DNA from: Emcibacter sp048269205
GTDB taxonomy: Bacteria > Pseudomonadota > Alphaproteobacteria > Sphingomonadales > Emcibacteraceae
Reading direction: 5' to 3'
Assembly (NCBI RefSeq): GCF_048269205.1
Contig: NZ_JBLXJC010000003.1
Coordinates: 248,001-312,000 of the forward strand
DNA length: 64,000 bases
The translations under genes and the position numbers were made by a program. Under the pieces are notes generated by a model that was not told where the DNA came from, did not search any database, and saw nothing but the letters and a program-made list of their open reading frames with translations. Shown here one piece after another: positions 14,371 through 23,493 of the stretch. Position 1 is the first letter of the stretch; each line of letters begins with the position of its first letter.

Positions 14371-17091
14371 TCAGTCCCCGCCATCAAGCGGTAGTGTGAC
14401 AAGCCGGAGCGAGGGATCTGTCGGCTCCGGGTGAACAAAGAAGCCAATCTCGCGACACATGTTCAGCATGGTCTCGTTCTCGACCGCCACCTGCCCCCAC
14501 AGTTCGCCGATTTTTTCCGCCTTTGCATATTCGATCAACCGCTGCATCAACGCCCAGCCAATGCCGTGCCCCTTGACGTCGCTGCGGGTGATGACGGCAT
14601 ACTCGGCACGCAGGTTATCAGGGTCGCTGGCCAGGCGGGAAATCCCCAGCATCTCGTTCGAATCCGGGTCAATAGCGATAAACGCCATGGCGCGGGCATA
14701 GTCTATCTGGGTCAGCCGGGCGATGAATTCATGCTGCAGCTTGCGCATGGGAACAAACAGCCTGAGCCTGATGTCCTCGGGATCGGTCTTTTCCATAAAG
14801 GTATCATAGAAGCGCTCGTCCTCTGGCCGTATCGGCCGGATCAGAACGGTACGCCCTTCGGGCAGGGCCTCCCGTCTTTCCCATTCGGAAGGATAGGGCC
14901 GGATCGCAAGGCGCGGATTAAGCTTGCCTTCAGGACAGGCTGCGCCGGTGGCAACGATGCGGGCATCCAGGGCAATAACCCCCTTTTCATCGGCCAGCAG
15001 GGGATTGATATCCAGCTCGGTAATTTCCGGTAACTCCGCAACCATCTGTGAAATGCGCACCAGGGTCAGGGCAATGGCCGAGATATCCGCTGACGGCCTG
15101 TCCCGGTATCCCTTCAGCAGTCTGAAAATCCGGGTGTCCTCCATCAGGTCGCGGGCCAGCTTCAGGTCCAGCGGCGGCAACGCCATGGCAGTATCCCGGA
15201 GAACCTCCACCGCCGTCCCCCCGGCGCCAAACATGATGAGGGGACCAAAGGTGGCATCTTCGCTGACGCCGATCAGCAACTCGTGCGCCCCCGGCCGGTG
15301 AATCATGGGCTGGACTGTGAACCCTTCGATATGTGCTTCCGGCAGCGCCCTGCCGATAGAGGCCAGCATCTCCCCGGCCGCCGTTCGGGCCTCGGCCGCA
15401 CCAGCAAGCCCCAGCCGGACCCCGCCCACATCCGATTTGTGGGAAATATCACGGGACAGGATCTTGATCGCCACCTCTCCCCCTTCTGCTGACAGAAGGG
15501 CTTTTGCCGCCTTTTCCACCTCTTCCGGGGAGGCCGCAATAACCGTTTCAACCGTCGGCACCCCATAGGCCTTCAGTACGGCCTTGGCTTCCGGCTCGGT
15601 CAGCAGATCGCGTCCTTCCTTCCGCGCCCGGTCAATGACTTTGCGGGCGGCGGCGGGATCGGTCTGGAAACCTTCGGGCAGGCTCGGCGGCGTCTGCATC
15701 AGCGCCTGCTGGTCCCGGGCATGACGAACCAGATAGCTGAAGCCCCTGACCGCGTCCTCGGGTGTCTTGAAAGTGGGATAGCCCTCCCGGGCAAACAGGG
15801 CCCTGGCGTCATGGGCGGCACCGTCCCCGAGCCAGGCTGTCAGAACAGCCTTGGGGTGAACAGACTTGCGATTATTCCGATCGATGCTTTCCAGGGTCGC
15901 CTTTGCAGCCTCTGTGCCCGAAGCCAGGGCCGTCGGACAGTTGATCACCAGCACCGCATCAACCTCCGGATCTTCCAGCACGATTTCCATGGCGTCTTCA
16001 TAGCGTTGCGGTCCGGCATCACCGATGATATCCACCGGATTACCTTTCGACCAGGCGGCCGGCAGAACCGCATCAAGCCGGGTGATCGTCTCCTCGGCAA
16101 GACTGGCCAGTGTGCCGCCAAAGTCGATCAGCCGGTCAACGGCCAGCACACCGGCGCCGCCGCCGTTGGTGACAATGGCCAGCCGGGCGCCATGCACCCG
16201 CCTCAGGTGACTGAGAATTTCTGCCGCATCGAACAGATCCTCCAGATCCGTCACCCGCAATATACCGGCCCGGCGAAAAGCCGCATTATAGGCGGCATCG
16301 GACCCGGCCAGGGCACCGGTATGGGAATGGGCGGCCTTGGCGGCCGCCTCGTGACGGCCAGACTTGATGACAATGACCGGCTTGACCCGGGCTGCGGAAC
16401 GGGCGGCGGACATAAATTTGCGGGCATCGGTCACCTGCTCCAGATACATGAGAATGGCGCGGGTGCGGGTATCTGCGGCCAGATAGTCCAGCATGTCCCC
16501 GAGATCCACGTCGGCCATGTCGCCCATGGACACCATGGCGGAAAATCCCTTGCCGGCATCTTTGGACCAGTCGAGGATGGCGCTGATAATGGCCCCGGAC
16601 TGGGACAGCAGGGCAAGCTCCCCCTTCAGCGGCGAGGCATGGGCAAAACTGGCGTTCAGTCCGGCCGCCGGCACCATCAGACCGAAACAGTTCGGCCCGA
16701 CGATCCGCAAACCATAGGGCCGGGCCGCCTCCAGCATGGCCTGTGTCAGACCCTGTTCACGAAACCCGGCTGTGATGACGACAGCCGCCCTTGTACCCTT
16801 TTTCCCAAGTGCAGAGATGACATCGGGGACATGTTGCGGGGGGATGGCAATCACCGCCAGGTCGGGAATGCCGGGCAAACTGTCCGTGTCCGCATAACAA
16901 GGCATGCCGTCGATCTCGCTGTGACCGGGATTGACGAGCCAGACCGGGCCCGGGAAGCTCTCTTTAAGGTTATCCATAACCGTTCGCCCGATAGACCCTT
17001 CCCGACCGCTGGCGCCAAAAAGCGCTACCGAAGCGGGAGAGAATAGTTTCTCAAGATTTCGTATGGACATCGCCGGGTCATATCCTTGCAT
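14371..17091 (-). CDS. Pat-like NDP-forming acyl-CoA synthetase fused to a GNAT acetyltransferase
   Basis: 906 residues. Domain order is CoA-binding Rossmann (about 10-135, ALFGASGREGSIGR), succinyl-CoA-ligase-like (about 150-460), ATP-grasp (about 490-705) and a GNAT acetyltransferase (about 745-900, with DVKGHGIGWALMQRLIEYA). This is the layout of Salmonella Pat, which acetylates protein lysines such as that of acetyl-CoA synthetase. Unlike Pat, the SHTGAL motif with a possible phosphohistidine (His257) is kept, so the ligase half may still be active. Start: an in-frame ATG at 17070 is a good alternative. It converges on the hydrolase gene with only 8 bases between stops. Confidence 0.85.
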   Translation of the reverse strand: MQGYDPAMSIRNLEKLFSPASVALFGASGREGSIGRTVMDNLKESFPGPVWLVNPGHSEIDGMPCYADTDSLPGIPDLAVIAIPPQHVPDVISALGKKGTRAAVVITAGFREQGLTQAMLEAARPYGLRIVGPNCFGLMVPAAGLNASFAHASPLKGELALLSQSGAIISAILDWSKDAGKGFSAMVSMGDMADVDLGDMLDYLAADTRTRAILMYLEQVTDARKFMSAARSAARVKPVIVIKSGRHEAAAKAAHSHTGALAGSDAAYNAAFRRAGILRVTDLEDLFDAAEILSHLRRVHGARLAIVTNGGGAGVLAVDRLIDFGGTLASLAEETITRLDAVLPAAWSKGNPVDIIGDAGPQRYEDAMEIVLEDPEVDAVLVINCPTALASGTEAAKATLESIDRNNRKSVHPKAVLTAWLGDGAAHDARALFAREGYPTFKTPEDAVRGFSYLVRHARDQQALMQTPPSLPEGFQTDPAAARKVIDRARKEGRDLLTEPEAKAVLKAYGVPTVETVIAASPEEVEKAAKALLSAEGGEVAIKILSRDISHKSDVGGVRLGLAGAAEARTAAGEMLASIGRALPEAHIEGFTVQPMIHRPGAHELLIGVSEDATFGPLIMFGAGGTAVEVLRDTAMALPPLDLKLARDLMEDTRIFRLLKGYRDRPSADISAIALTLVRISQMVAELPEITELDINPLLADEKGVIALDARIVATGAACPEGKLNPRLAIRPYPSEWERREALPEGRTVLIRPIRPEDERFYDTFMEKTDPEDIRLRLFVPMRKLQHEFIARLTQIDYARAMAFIAIDPDSNEMLGISRLASDPDNLRAEYAVITRSDVKGHGIGWALMQRLIEYAKAEKIGELWGQVAVENETMLNMCREIGFFVHPEPTDPSLRLVTLPLDGGD

Positions 17092-17378
17092 GGATTATTG
17101 CTCTGCACAATTTCGAAAAGTCTACACGAAAAAACAGTCCTTTAACAGATGCTATAAAAAATTCATATTTCCGCCGGGCGGTTTCAGAGCTCACAAACCA
17201 GAAGACAGGCATTAAAAAAACACTTTTTTATCAAATAGTTATGTAAAATATACCCGGTTCTCAAACCCCGCTACAGACAGAATATATTAGTTCGAACAAA
17301 TTCTGTTGCAGCGCAGCATATTATGCTATACTCCCTGCCTGTACGGGCATTATCAATGCCCGGTTCACTAGCGGAAAG

Positions 17379-19220
17379 ATGTTTGAAATGGCAGGAAAGT
17401 CCCTTGTAAAGAAAGAAGCCGCCCCTCCTCCCGTCCCGCCGACACGGCCGATGGGTCAGCTCTATACCCGCCCGGAAGGTCAGGAAGCTGCGCCGGAACA
17501 TCCGCTGGCGGATGCCTTTGACCGGACCATCCACGCCATGGTCGCCCGCTCCACCATGGGGCTGTCCCCCATGGCCCTGACGGATGCCTGGCTGGACTGG
17601 GCCGTCCACCTCGCCTTTTCGCCTGGCAAGCAGGCGGAACTGGTCCACAAGGCCGCCCGCAAAACGGGAAAACTGAGCGCCCATGTTGCCAAATGCGCCC
17701 TCAACAGAGAAGAAGATCACGAGCCCTGCATCGAGCCCCTGCCCCAGGACAAACGCTTTTCCGGAGACGCCTGGCAGAAGTGGCCTTACAACATGATGTA
17801 TCAGTCTTTCCTGCTGAACCAGCAGTGGTGGCACAATGCCACCACCGGTGTGCGGGGGGTCACCAGGCAACATGAAAATGTGCTGGAATTCGCCAGCCGT
17901 CAGTTGCTCGATATTTTTTCACCATCAAATTTTCTCTGGACCAACCCCGAGGTGATCGAACAGACCTGGGAAGAAAAAGGAATGAATCTGGTCCGGGGCT
18001 TCCAGAATTATCTGGAAGACCTGATCGACATAAATGACGGAAAAGACCGCAAGACAGAAAACTACAAGGTCGGCAGGGATGTCGCCATAACACCGGGTAA
18101 TGTGGTCTTTCGCAACCGGCTTATCGAACTGATCCAGTATGAACCGTCCACGAAAACCGTGCGCCCGGAACCGATTTTGATCGTTCCGGCCTGGATCATG
18201 AAATATTATATTCTGGACCTCAGTCCCCATAATTCACTGGTCAAGTACCTGACGGATCAGGGGTATACCGTATTCATGATTTCCTGGAAAAACCCGGATG
18301 AAAACGACAGAAACCTGGGGATGGAGGATTACCGCCAGCTGGGGATCATGGCGGCGCTTGACGCCATTTCAGCCATTCTTCCGGACAGAAAAATTCATGC
18401 GGCGGGTTACTGCCTTGGGGGCACCCTCCTGTCCATCGCCTCAGCCGCCATGGCCCGGGACGGTGACGACAGGCTGGGCTCGATGACCCTGCTTGCCGCC
18501 CAGACCGACTTTACCGAGGCCGGGGAGCTGAATCTGTTCATCAACGAAAGCGAACTCACTTTCCTCGAGGATATGATGTGGGAAAAAGGCTATCTGGATA
18601 CGCATCAGATGGCCGGCGCCTTTCAGATCCTGCGGTCCAACGACCTGGTCTGGTCGCGCATGGTTGGCGAATATCTGATGGGCAAGCGTAATTCAACCAA
18701 CGACCTGATGGCCTGGAACGCGGACGCCACCCGCATGCCCTACCGGATGCACAGCGAATATCTGCGCCAGCTGTTCCTGAATAACGATTTTGCCGCCGGG
18801 CGTTACCGGGTTGGCGACAAGCCTGTCGCCTTCAGCGATATCAGGGTACCTATTTTCTCCGTCGGTACCCAGTGGGATCACGTGGCGCCGTGGCGTTCCG
18901 TCTACAAGGTCCATCAGCTTGCCGATACGGAAGTTACCTTCCTGCTCACCAGCGGCGGCCACAATGCGGGCATTGTCTCCGAAATCGGCCGCCCGAACCG
19001 TTTCTACCAGATTGCCACAAAGGGGGCTGACGATCAGTATCATGACCCCGACAGCTGGGTCCAGGATGTCCCCTTCCATGAAGGGTCCTGGTGGCCGGCC
19101 TGGATCGACTGGCTTGATGAGCATTCCAGCGAGCCCGTGCCCCCGCCGACCATGGGCGCCACCGGCATCGTCCTGCCGCTGATCGACAAGGCGCCCGGGC
19201 AATATGTCCTGCAGGACTAG
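17379..19220 (+). CDS. phaC: Class I poly(3-hydroxyalkanoate) synthase
   Basis: 613 residues, typical of class I PhaC. The alpha/beta-hydrolase core has the lipase-like box GYCLGG with the catalytic Cys345, the Asp in WDHVAPW (Asp500) and the His in SGGHNAG (His528). The enzyme polymerises 3-hydroxyacyl-CoA into storage granules in the cytoplasm. The N-terminal 40 residues are proline-rich. The usual phaA/phaB or phasin genes are not adjacent. The upstream 287 bases (17092-17378) are AT-rich and hold no convincing gene, only its likely promoter. A strong hairpin follows the stop. Confidence 0.94.
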   Translation: MFEMAGKSLVKKEAAPPPVPPTRPMGQLYTRPEGQEAAPEHPLADAFDRTIHAMVARSTMGLSPMALTDAWLDWAVHLAFSPGKQAELVHKAARKTGKLSAHVAKCALNREEDHEPCIEPLPQDKRFSGDAWQKWPYNMMYQSFLLNQQWWHNATTGVRGVTRQHENVLEFASRQLLDIFSPSNFLWTNPEVIEQTWEEKGMNLVRGFQNYLEDLIDINDGKDRKTENYKVGRDVAITPGNVVFRNRLIELIQYEPSTKTVRPEPILIVPAWIMKYYILDLSPHNSLVKYLTDQGYTVFMISWKNPDENDRNLGMEDYRQLGIMAALDAISAILPDRKIHAAGYCLGGTLLSIASAAMARDGDDRLGSMTLLAAQTDFTEAGELNLFINESELTFLEDMMWEKGYLDTHQMAGAFQILRSNDLVWSRMVGEYLMGKRNSTNDLMAWNADATRMPYRMHSEYLRQLFLNNDFAAGRYRVGDKPVAFSDIRVPIFSVGTQWDHVAPWRSVYKVHQLADTEVTFLLTSGGHNAGIVSEIGRPNRFYQIATKGADDQYHDPDSWVQDVPFHEGSWWPAWIDWLDEHSSEPVPPPTMGATGIVLPLIDKAPGQYVLQD

Positions 19221-19237
19221 ATAATTCCTTCATAAAA

Positions 19238-19263
19238 AAAAGCCGGGCCATTGGCCCGGCTTT
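19238..19263. terminator. Bidirectional terminator between phaC and the convergent TonB receptor
   Basis: GC-rich perfect stem GCCGGGCCA/TGGCCCGGC with almost no loop, flanked by an A-run on the left and a short T-run on the right, so it can end transcription from both sides. Confidence 0.85.
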
Positions 19264-19284
19264 CTTCATTGAGACTGGTTTCTT

Positions 19285-21651
19285 TTAGAAATCAGCAGAG
19301 AATGCGAGATACCAGTTGCGTTTGCGGGCATAGATCACTTCTTCATACCCCGTAGCGGTGGAGAATGAGGAGTTACCGGCCACCTGATAGAGCTTGTCCG
19401 TCAGGTTGTTCACACCGAAGGTGACTTTCCAGCCCTTGTCCTCATCGGTGAGCTGCAGGGACGCATTCACAAGCGTGTAGCTATCCTGAATAACGCCCTC
19501 GGAGTTGGCCGCGTCATAATACATGTCGGAGGTGTAGACCACATCCACGCGCGGGGTCAGCTCCATACCGTTGCCCAGGTCAAAGAAGTAACTCACACCC
19601 AGGTTGGTTTTCCATTCCGGACTGAACGGCAGGCGGTTGCCTTTGTCAACAGTCGCCGTCACAGTCTGGCCGGGAACATCAATCTCAACAACTTCATCAA
19701 TGGAAGAATCAAGGTAACCGATACTACCTTCGACCAGCCAGCGGCCGGTCGGGTTCCAGGTCATCTCAAGTTCGAAACCTTCGATGGACGCAGAACCGGC
19801 GTTGAACAGAAGCGGCACCACACCCAGACGATAGATCAGCTGCAGATCGGTGTAATCAGTATGGAAAATCGCACCGTTCAAACGCAGGGTATCGCTAACG
19901 TCAGCCTTGAAACCGATTTCATAGTTTTCGGCTTCTTCCTGGTCAAAGGTGATGGGCTGGTTGTTCGGCGGAGCATCATTATAACGCTGGTTGAACCCAC
20001 CGCTTTTGAAACCCTGTGACCAGCTGGCGTAAGTCATGATTGAATCATTCCAGCGATACTGCAGCTTGATGGTTCCGGTAACCGCTGAGAAATCCTGTTC
20101 ATGCAGGCTCGGATCCACAAACAGCGGCGGCACAGTTGACGGCAGCGGATTCGGGTCCGGTGCTGTTGCCGGGTTGATGTTAAAGGCAATCAGCTTCATA
20201 CCCTTGGTTTCTTCGGTATAACGCAGACCGCCTGACAAGGACAGTGCGTCAGTAAAATCATAGGTCCATTCAGTGAAGGCGGCCCAGCTTTCCGTGCTGA
20301 GATCCACACTCTGATAATCGCGTGAACCCGGTCCGCCTGCGGCCACAACCGGCGGCGGGGCGGCAACATCGACACGCACTTCATCATGGGTGTCTTCATC
20401 GAAGTAATAAAGACCAACCACACCGTTCAGCCTGTCAGCCGTATAGAGTGCCTGCAGTTCCTGGCTGAACTGCTCACTGACACTGTCATAAGCCGTGGAC
20501 AGGATTGTGAAAGGCGTATTGTCCGCATCGCGAGCCCCGGACCAGTCAAGCTTGCGGTAAGCGGTGATGGATTTCACGGTGAAAGTATCGTTGATGTCAT
20601 ACTGTGCGGTACCTGAAATACCCCAGTTTTCCGTCGTACTGAACACCTCTGCCGTACCGCCGTTGGTGAACGGTCCCAGGTCATAAGTGGCATCGTTGGC
20701 GCAACGGGCGTCAACAATGTTCGGCACTGTCGTGTTCGGCGGCACCCAGAACGCACCCGGACATCCAGCCCCCTGGCTTACAGCCCCGACGAATACGGCG
20801 TTTTCATTGATGTTCTTGAAGACAAACGGGGAACCGTTTTCGTCTTCACTGGAGTAATCCCCGCGCAAGGTCAGGCTGAAACTGTCGCTGGGTTCCCAGC
20901 GCACGGTGCCGTTCAGCGAATAGCTGTTGTCGTCACCCAGATCAATGCCATCGGCCTGACGGATGACATAGCCGTCACGCTGACGCATGCCCATGGAAAG
21001 GCGGGCGGCCAGGGTATCATTGACCGGCAGATCAAAGGCGCCGAACAGTTCTCGCAGGTTGTCTGTGCCGGTGCGGGCCCGGACTGTACCGCCGAATTCG
21101 TCACCGGGAAGATTGGTGGAAATCAGTACCGCGCCGCCGATGGTGTTCCGGCCGAACAGGGTGCCCTGCGGACCGCGCAGAACCTGTACGCTGGCGATGT
21201 CCTTAAAGTCCATGGCCCCGCCGACAGAACGTCCCATATAGACATCATCAATATAGATGCCGACGCCCGGATCAACAGCTCCGGTCGGATCAGTCTGGCC
21301 GATACCGCGGATAAAGACCTGGGCCGCGGAGTTATTGCCGGACAGCGGGCCATAACTGGTGAACTGCAGGTTCGGCGCCACATTATCCAGATCGGTTGTT
21401 TCGAAAATCTGCTGGCGCTCGAGCGCATCGGCCGTCAGCGCAGTTACGGCAACAGGTATATCCTGAAGGTTTTCTTCACGGCGACGGGCCGTCACCGTAA
21501 TTTCCTCAAGCAGCATGAGGGTGTCTTCATTGTTCTGTTCCTGGGCGGTCGCCTCAAGAGCCGGCGGCAACATTGTGCCGATCATGGCCATGAGGGCAAT
21601 CCGGGAACTTGTCGATCTTCTGGAATGCGAAAGTTTTACGAAAGGCATCAT
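19285..21651 (-). CDS. TonB-dependent outer-membrane receptor of the hydroxycinnamate locus (paralogue 1)
   Basis: 788 residues with an N-terminal signal region (cleavage near ALEATAQE). The plug contains EEITVTARRREENLQDIP (TonB-box region), VFIRGIGQTDPTG and VLRGPQGTLFGRNTIGGA, and the barrel ends in WYLAFSADF. It is a close paralogue of the receptor at 28677-30983. Both share the GVGIYIDDVYMG segment and a Cys pair (AGCPG ... RCAND) probably forming a disulfide in an outer loop. Two copies of the operator motif of the neighbouring MarR regulon lie 215-265 bases upstream, linking it to aromatic uptake rather than to iron (inference). SYK-6 offers a precedent, where a TonB receptor takes up a lignin-derived biphenyl. 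Confidence 0.9.
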   Translation of the reverse strand: MMPFVKLSHSRRSTSSRIALMAMIGTMLPPALEATAQEQNNEDTLMLLEEITVTARRREENLQDIPVAVTALTADALERQQIFETTDLDNVAPNLQFTSYGPLSGNNSAAQVFIRGIGQTDPTGAVDPGVGIYIDDVYMGRSVGGAMDFKDIASVQVLRGPQGTLFGRNTIGGAVLISTNLPGDEFGGTVRARTGTDNLRELFGAFDLPVNDTLAARLSMGMRQRDGYVIRQADGIDLGDDNSYSLNGTVRWEPSDSFSLTLRGDYSSEDENGSPFVFKNINENAVFVGAVSQGAGCPGAFWVPPNTTVPNIVDARCANDATYDLGPFTNGGTAEVFSTTENWGISGTAQYDINDTFTVKSITAYRKLDWSGARDADNTPFTILSTAYDSVSEQFSQELQALYTADRLNGVVGLYYFDEDTHDEVRVDVAAPPPVVAAGGPGSRDYQSVDLSTESWAAFTEWTYDFTDALSLSGGLRYTEETKGMKLIAFNINPATAPDPNPLPSTVPPLFVDPSLHEQDFSAVTGTIKLQYRWNDSIMTYASWSQGFKSGGFNQRYNDAPPNNQPITFDQEEAENYEIGFKADVSDTLRLNGAIFHTDYTDLQLIYRLGVVPLLFNAGSASIEGFELEMTWNPTGRWLVEGSIGYLDSSIDEVVEIDVPGQTVTATVDKGNRLPFSPEWKTNLGVSYFFDLGNGMELTPRVDVVYTSDMYYDAANSEGVIQDSYTLVNASLQLTDEDKGWKVTFGVNNLTDKLYQVAGNSSFSTATGYEEVIYARKRNWYLAFSADF

Positions 21652-22057
21652 CTTCTCCCATTTGTTGATGATTTCAGTTTGTGCGATTGGACAGCGAGGG
21701 ACGGAAGGTCCTGAGTACCACTTGCTGTCTGGAGGAAGGAAGCCTTGTCGAATTCGGAAAACAGTCCAACAAAACAGAATCTCCCTTGGGTCCTCCCGGT
21801 GCCGGATTTACCGGACGTCTTTTATAGTTAGGTTATAGCTGTGTTGCTATTTACAGTCCCGATCATTGTTATGGCATATAGCAATTAAGCTGTCAACGCT
21901 ATATCAAATAGCACTTTACTTTCCCGGGCAGGCTTTTTGCCGGAGCTAATGGCCAGCCCCGGCGCAGATGAAAGTGATCACTATATACCCTGATTAACTA
22001 GGGGCTACGGTGATGTCTGGCACATCCTCCCCTGGAAAAACGACTCCGGACGAGACT
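21652..22057. other. Long leader and promoter region of TonB receptor paralogue 1
   Basis: A 406-base stretch without a convincing gene. Going leftward it holds the end of the MFS intergenic region, two operator-like palindromes at 21866-21884 and 21896-21914, then about 200 bases of untranslated leader before the receptor ATG. The leader includes a small CCGG-based hairpin near 21812-21826. A +strand frame starting at 21515 that overlaps it has no coding character. Confidence 0.5.
21864..21914. promoter_or_regulatory. Tandem MarR-type operator sites upstream of TonB receptor paralogue 1
   Basis: Site 1 reads TTGTTAT-N5-ATAGCAA at 21866-21884 and site 2 reads ACGCTAT-N5-ATAGCAC at 21896-21914. 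Their starts are 30 bases apart, about three helical turns. The same GYTAT-N5-ATARC motif occurs before the MFS, marR/ech and vdh genes. Confidence 0.65.
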
Positions 22058-23371
22058 CTATTTACCAGCCGGCGCTTCCCTTGGGGAACGCATGGCCAGG
22101 AGGGCAAAAGCCGCCATAACGGAGCCAAAAGCCATAATCGTTGCCACACTGCCCCGCTCCATGCCGAGCGCGAACAGATAGCCTGTCACAGCGGGTGAAA
22201 TAACCGCCCCGCCGCGGCCCATGCCAATGACAAAACCGGTTCCGGTGGCCCGGAGTCTGGTAGGGAAATTCCTGGCCACCAGGGCATAAAGACCAACCAC
22301 CCCGCCGAACAGGAAGAAACCGAGAACAAAGCCGACCATTTTTAAGAGCTCGATCTGCGGTGTGACCTGGCCAAAAGCAATGACCGATACGCCCGTTGCC
22401 AGCATGATGCCTATCACCAGCTTTCTCATGCCATAGAAAGTGGCCGCCCAGCCCAGCAGACTGCCGCCGACGATGCCGCCCACATTGACCCAGACGGAGA
22501 CAGAGGCGCCAACAGATTTATCAAATCCAAGCGCCGTAACAATGGATGGCACCCAGCCCATGACATAATAAAAAGTGGTGATGTGAAGGAAATAGCTGAA
22601 CGCCAGGGTAATGGTTGTATTCCGCTGCATCGGCGCAAACAGGTCCTTGATGCCGGCCCGGGCCTGCCCTTCTTCTGGCTCTGCCACATGGTCCGCTTCC
22701 GGGTGTTTCATACGCCGCAGGATTCCGTTGATTTTATCCAGCGCCGCGGCACCCTTGCTATGGCTCAGGAATTCAATGGATTCAGGCAGGAACAGCAATA
22801 CCACAGGAATGATAACGAGCGTTACCACACCGCCAAAGATAAAGACGGAATGCCAGCTGTAATGCTGAAGCAGTATGGCCGCAACAGAACCACCCAGTAC
22901 ACCACCGATGGGATAACCGATGGTCATCAGGCTGACCGAAAGATCGCGTTGGCGGGCATTGGAATATTCCGCAGCCATGGCATTGATAGAGGCCAGCATG
23001 GCCCCAATTCCAAGTCCGGTAAGTATGCGGTAAATGGACATGGTGAAGATATCCGTCGCCGTGGCGGACAGCAGCATGCCGCCGCCCATGGTGATCAGAC
23101 TGCCGAGAATGGCGGCACGCCGCCCGAAACGGTCGGCGAGCGGGGCAAGGAACAGTGACCCTGCAGCCATGCCGGCCAGACCGGTGGCAATCACAATGCC
23201 AACTGCATCAGGGCCGAGACCCCAGTCCTGGGCAATGCCTGGCGCGGCAAAAGTGATGGCAAGCACATCAAAACCGTCAAGCGCATTGAGAAAAATACAG
23301 ATGCCCACTGCAACGATCTGCAGGGCGCTCATTGGTTCGCGATCAATAATATCGCGCGGATCGTTGTTCAT
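22058..23371 (-). CDS. MFS transporter of the aromatic acid:H+ symporter (AAHS) family
   Basis: 437 residues with about 12 membrane spans. The start (FLNALDGFDVLAITFAAPGI) contains the DGFD motif characteristic of AAHS carriers such as PcaK, and the loop PLADRFGRRAAILG is the MFS signature between spans 2 and 3. It should bring aromatic acids such as hydroxycinnamates, 4-hydroxybenzoate or protocatechuate across the inner membrane. It lies downstream of fcs with its own operator 46 bases before the ATG, so it can be transcribed separately. Substrate is inferred from neighbours. Confidence 0.88.
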   Translation of the reverse strand: MNNDPRDIIDREPMSALQIVAVGICIFLNALDGFDVLAITFAAPGIAQDWGLGPDAVGIVIATGLAGMAAGSLFLAPLADRFGRRAAILGSLITMGGGMLLSATATDIFTMSIYRILTGLGIGAMLASINAMAAEYSNARQRDLSVSLMTIGYPIGGVLGGSVAAILLQHYSWHSVFIFGGVVTLVIIPVVLLFLPESIEFLSHSKGAAALDKINGILRRMKHPEADHVAEPEEGQARAGIKDLFAPMQRNTTITLAFSYFLHITTFYYVMGWVPSIVTALGFDKSVGASVSVWVNVGGIVGGSLLGWAATFYGMRKLVIGIMLATGVSVIAFGQVTPQIELLKMVGFVLGFFLFGGVVGLYALVARNFPTRLRATGTGFVIGMGRGGAVISPAVTGYLFALGMERGSVATIMAFGSVMAAFALLAMRSPREAPAGK

Positions 23372-23417
23372 GCTGCCTGTCTCCCATTACCGGCTATTAT
23401 GACTCTTCACTATATTT

Positions 23418-23440
23418 GTTTGCTATTCTGCATAACACTG
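23418..23440. promoter_or_regulatory. MarR-type operator upstream of the MFS gene
   Basis: TTGCTAT-N5-ATAACAC at 23420-23438 matches the GYTAT-N5-ATARC motif found elsewhere in this locus. It sits 46-70 bases before the transporter start. Confidence 0.55.
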
Positions 23441-23493
23441 TCCGCAGAACCTTGCCCGATCAGTCTGACTTTTGCAATTGTTGAGAAAACTTT

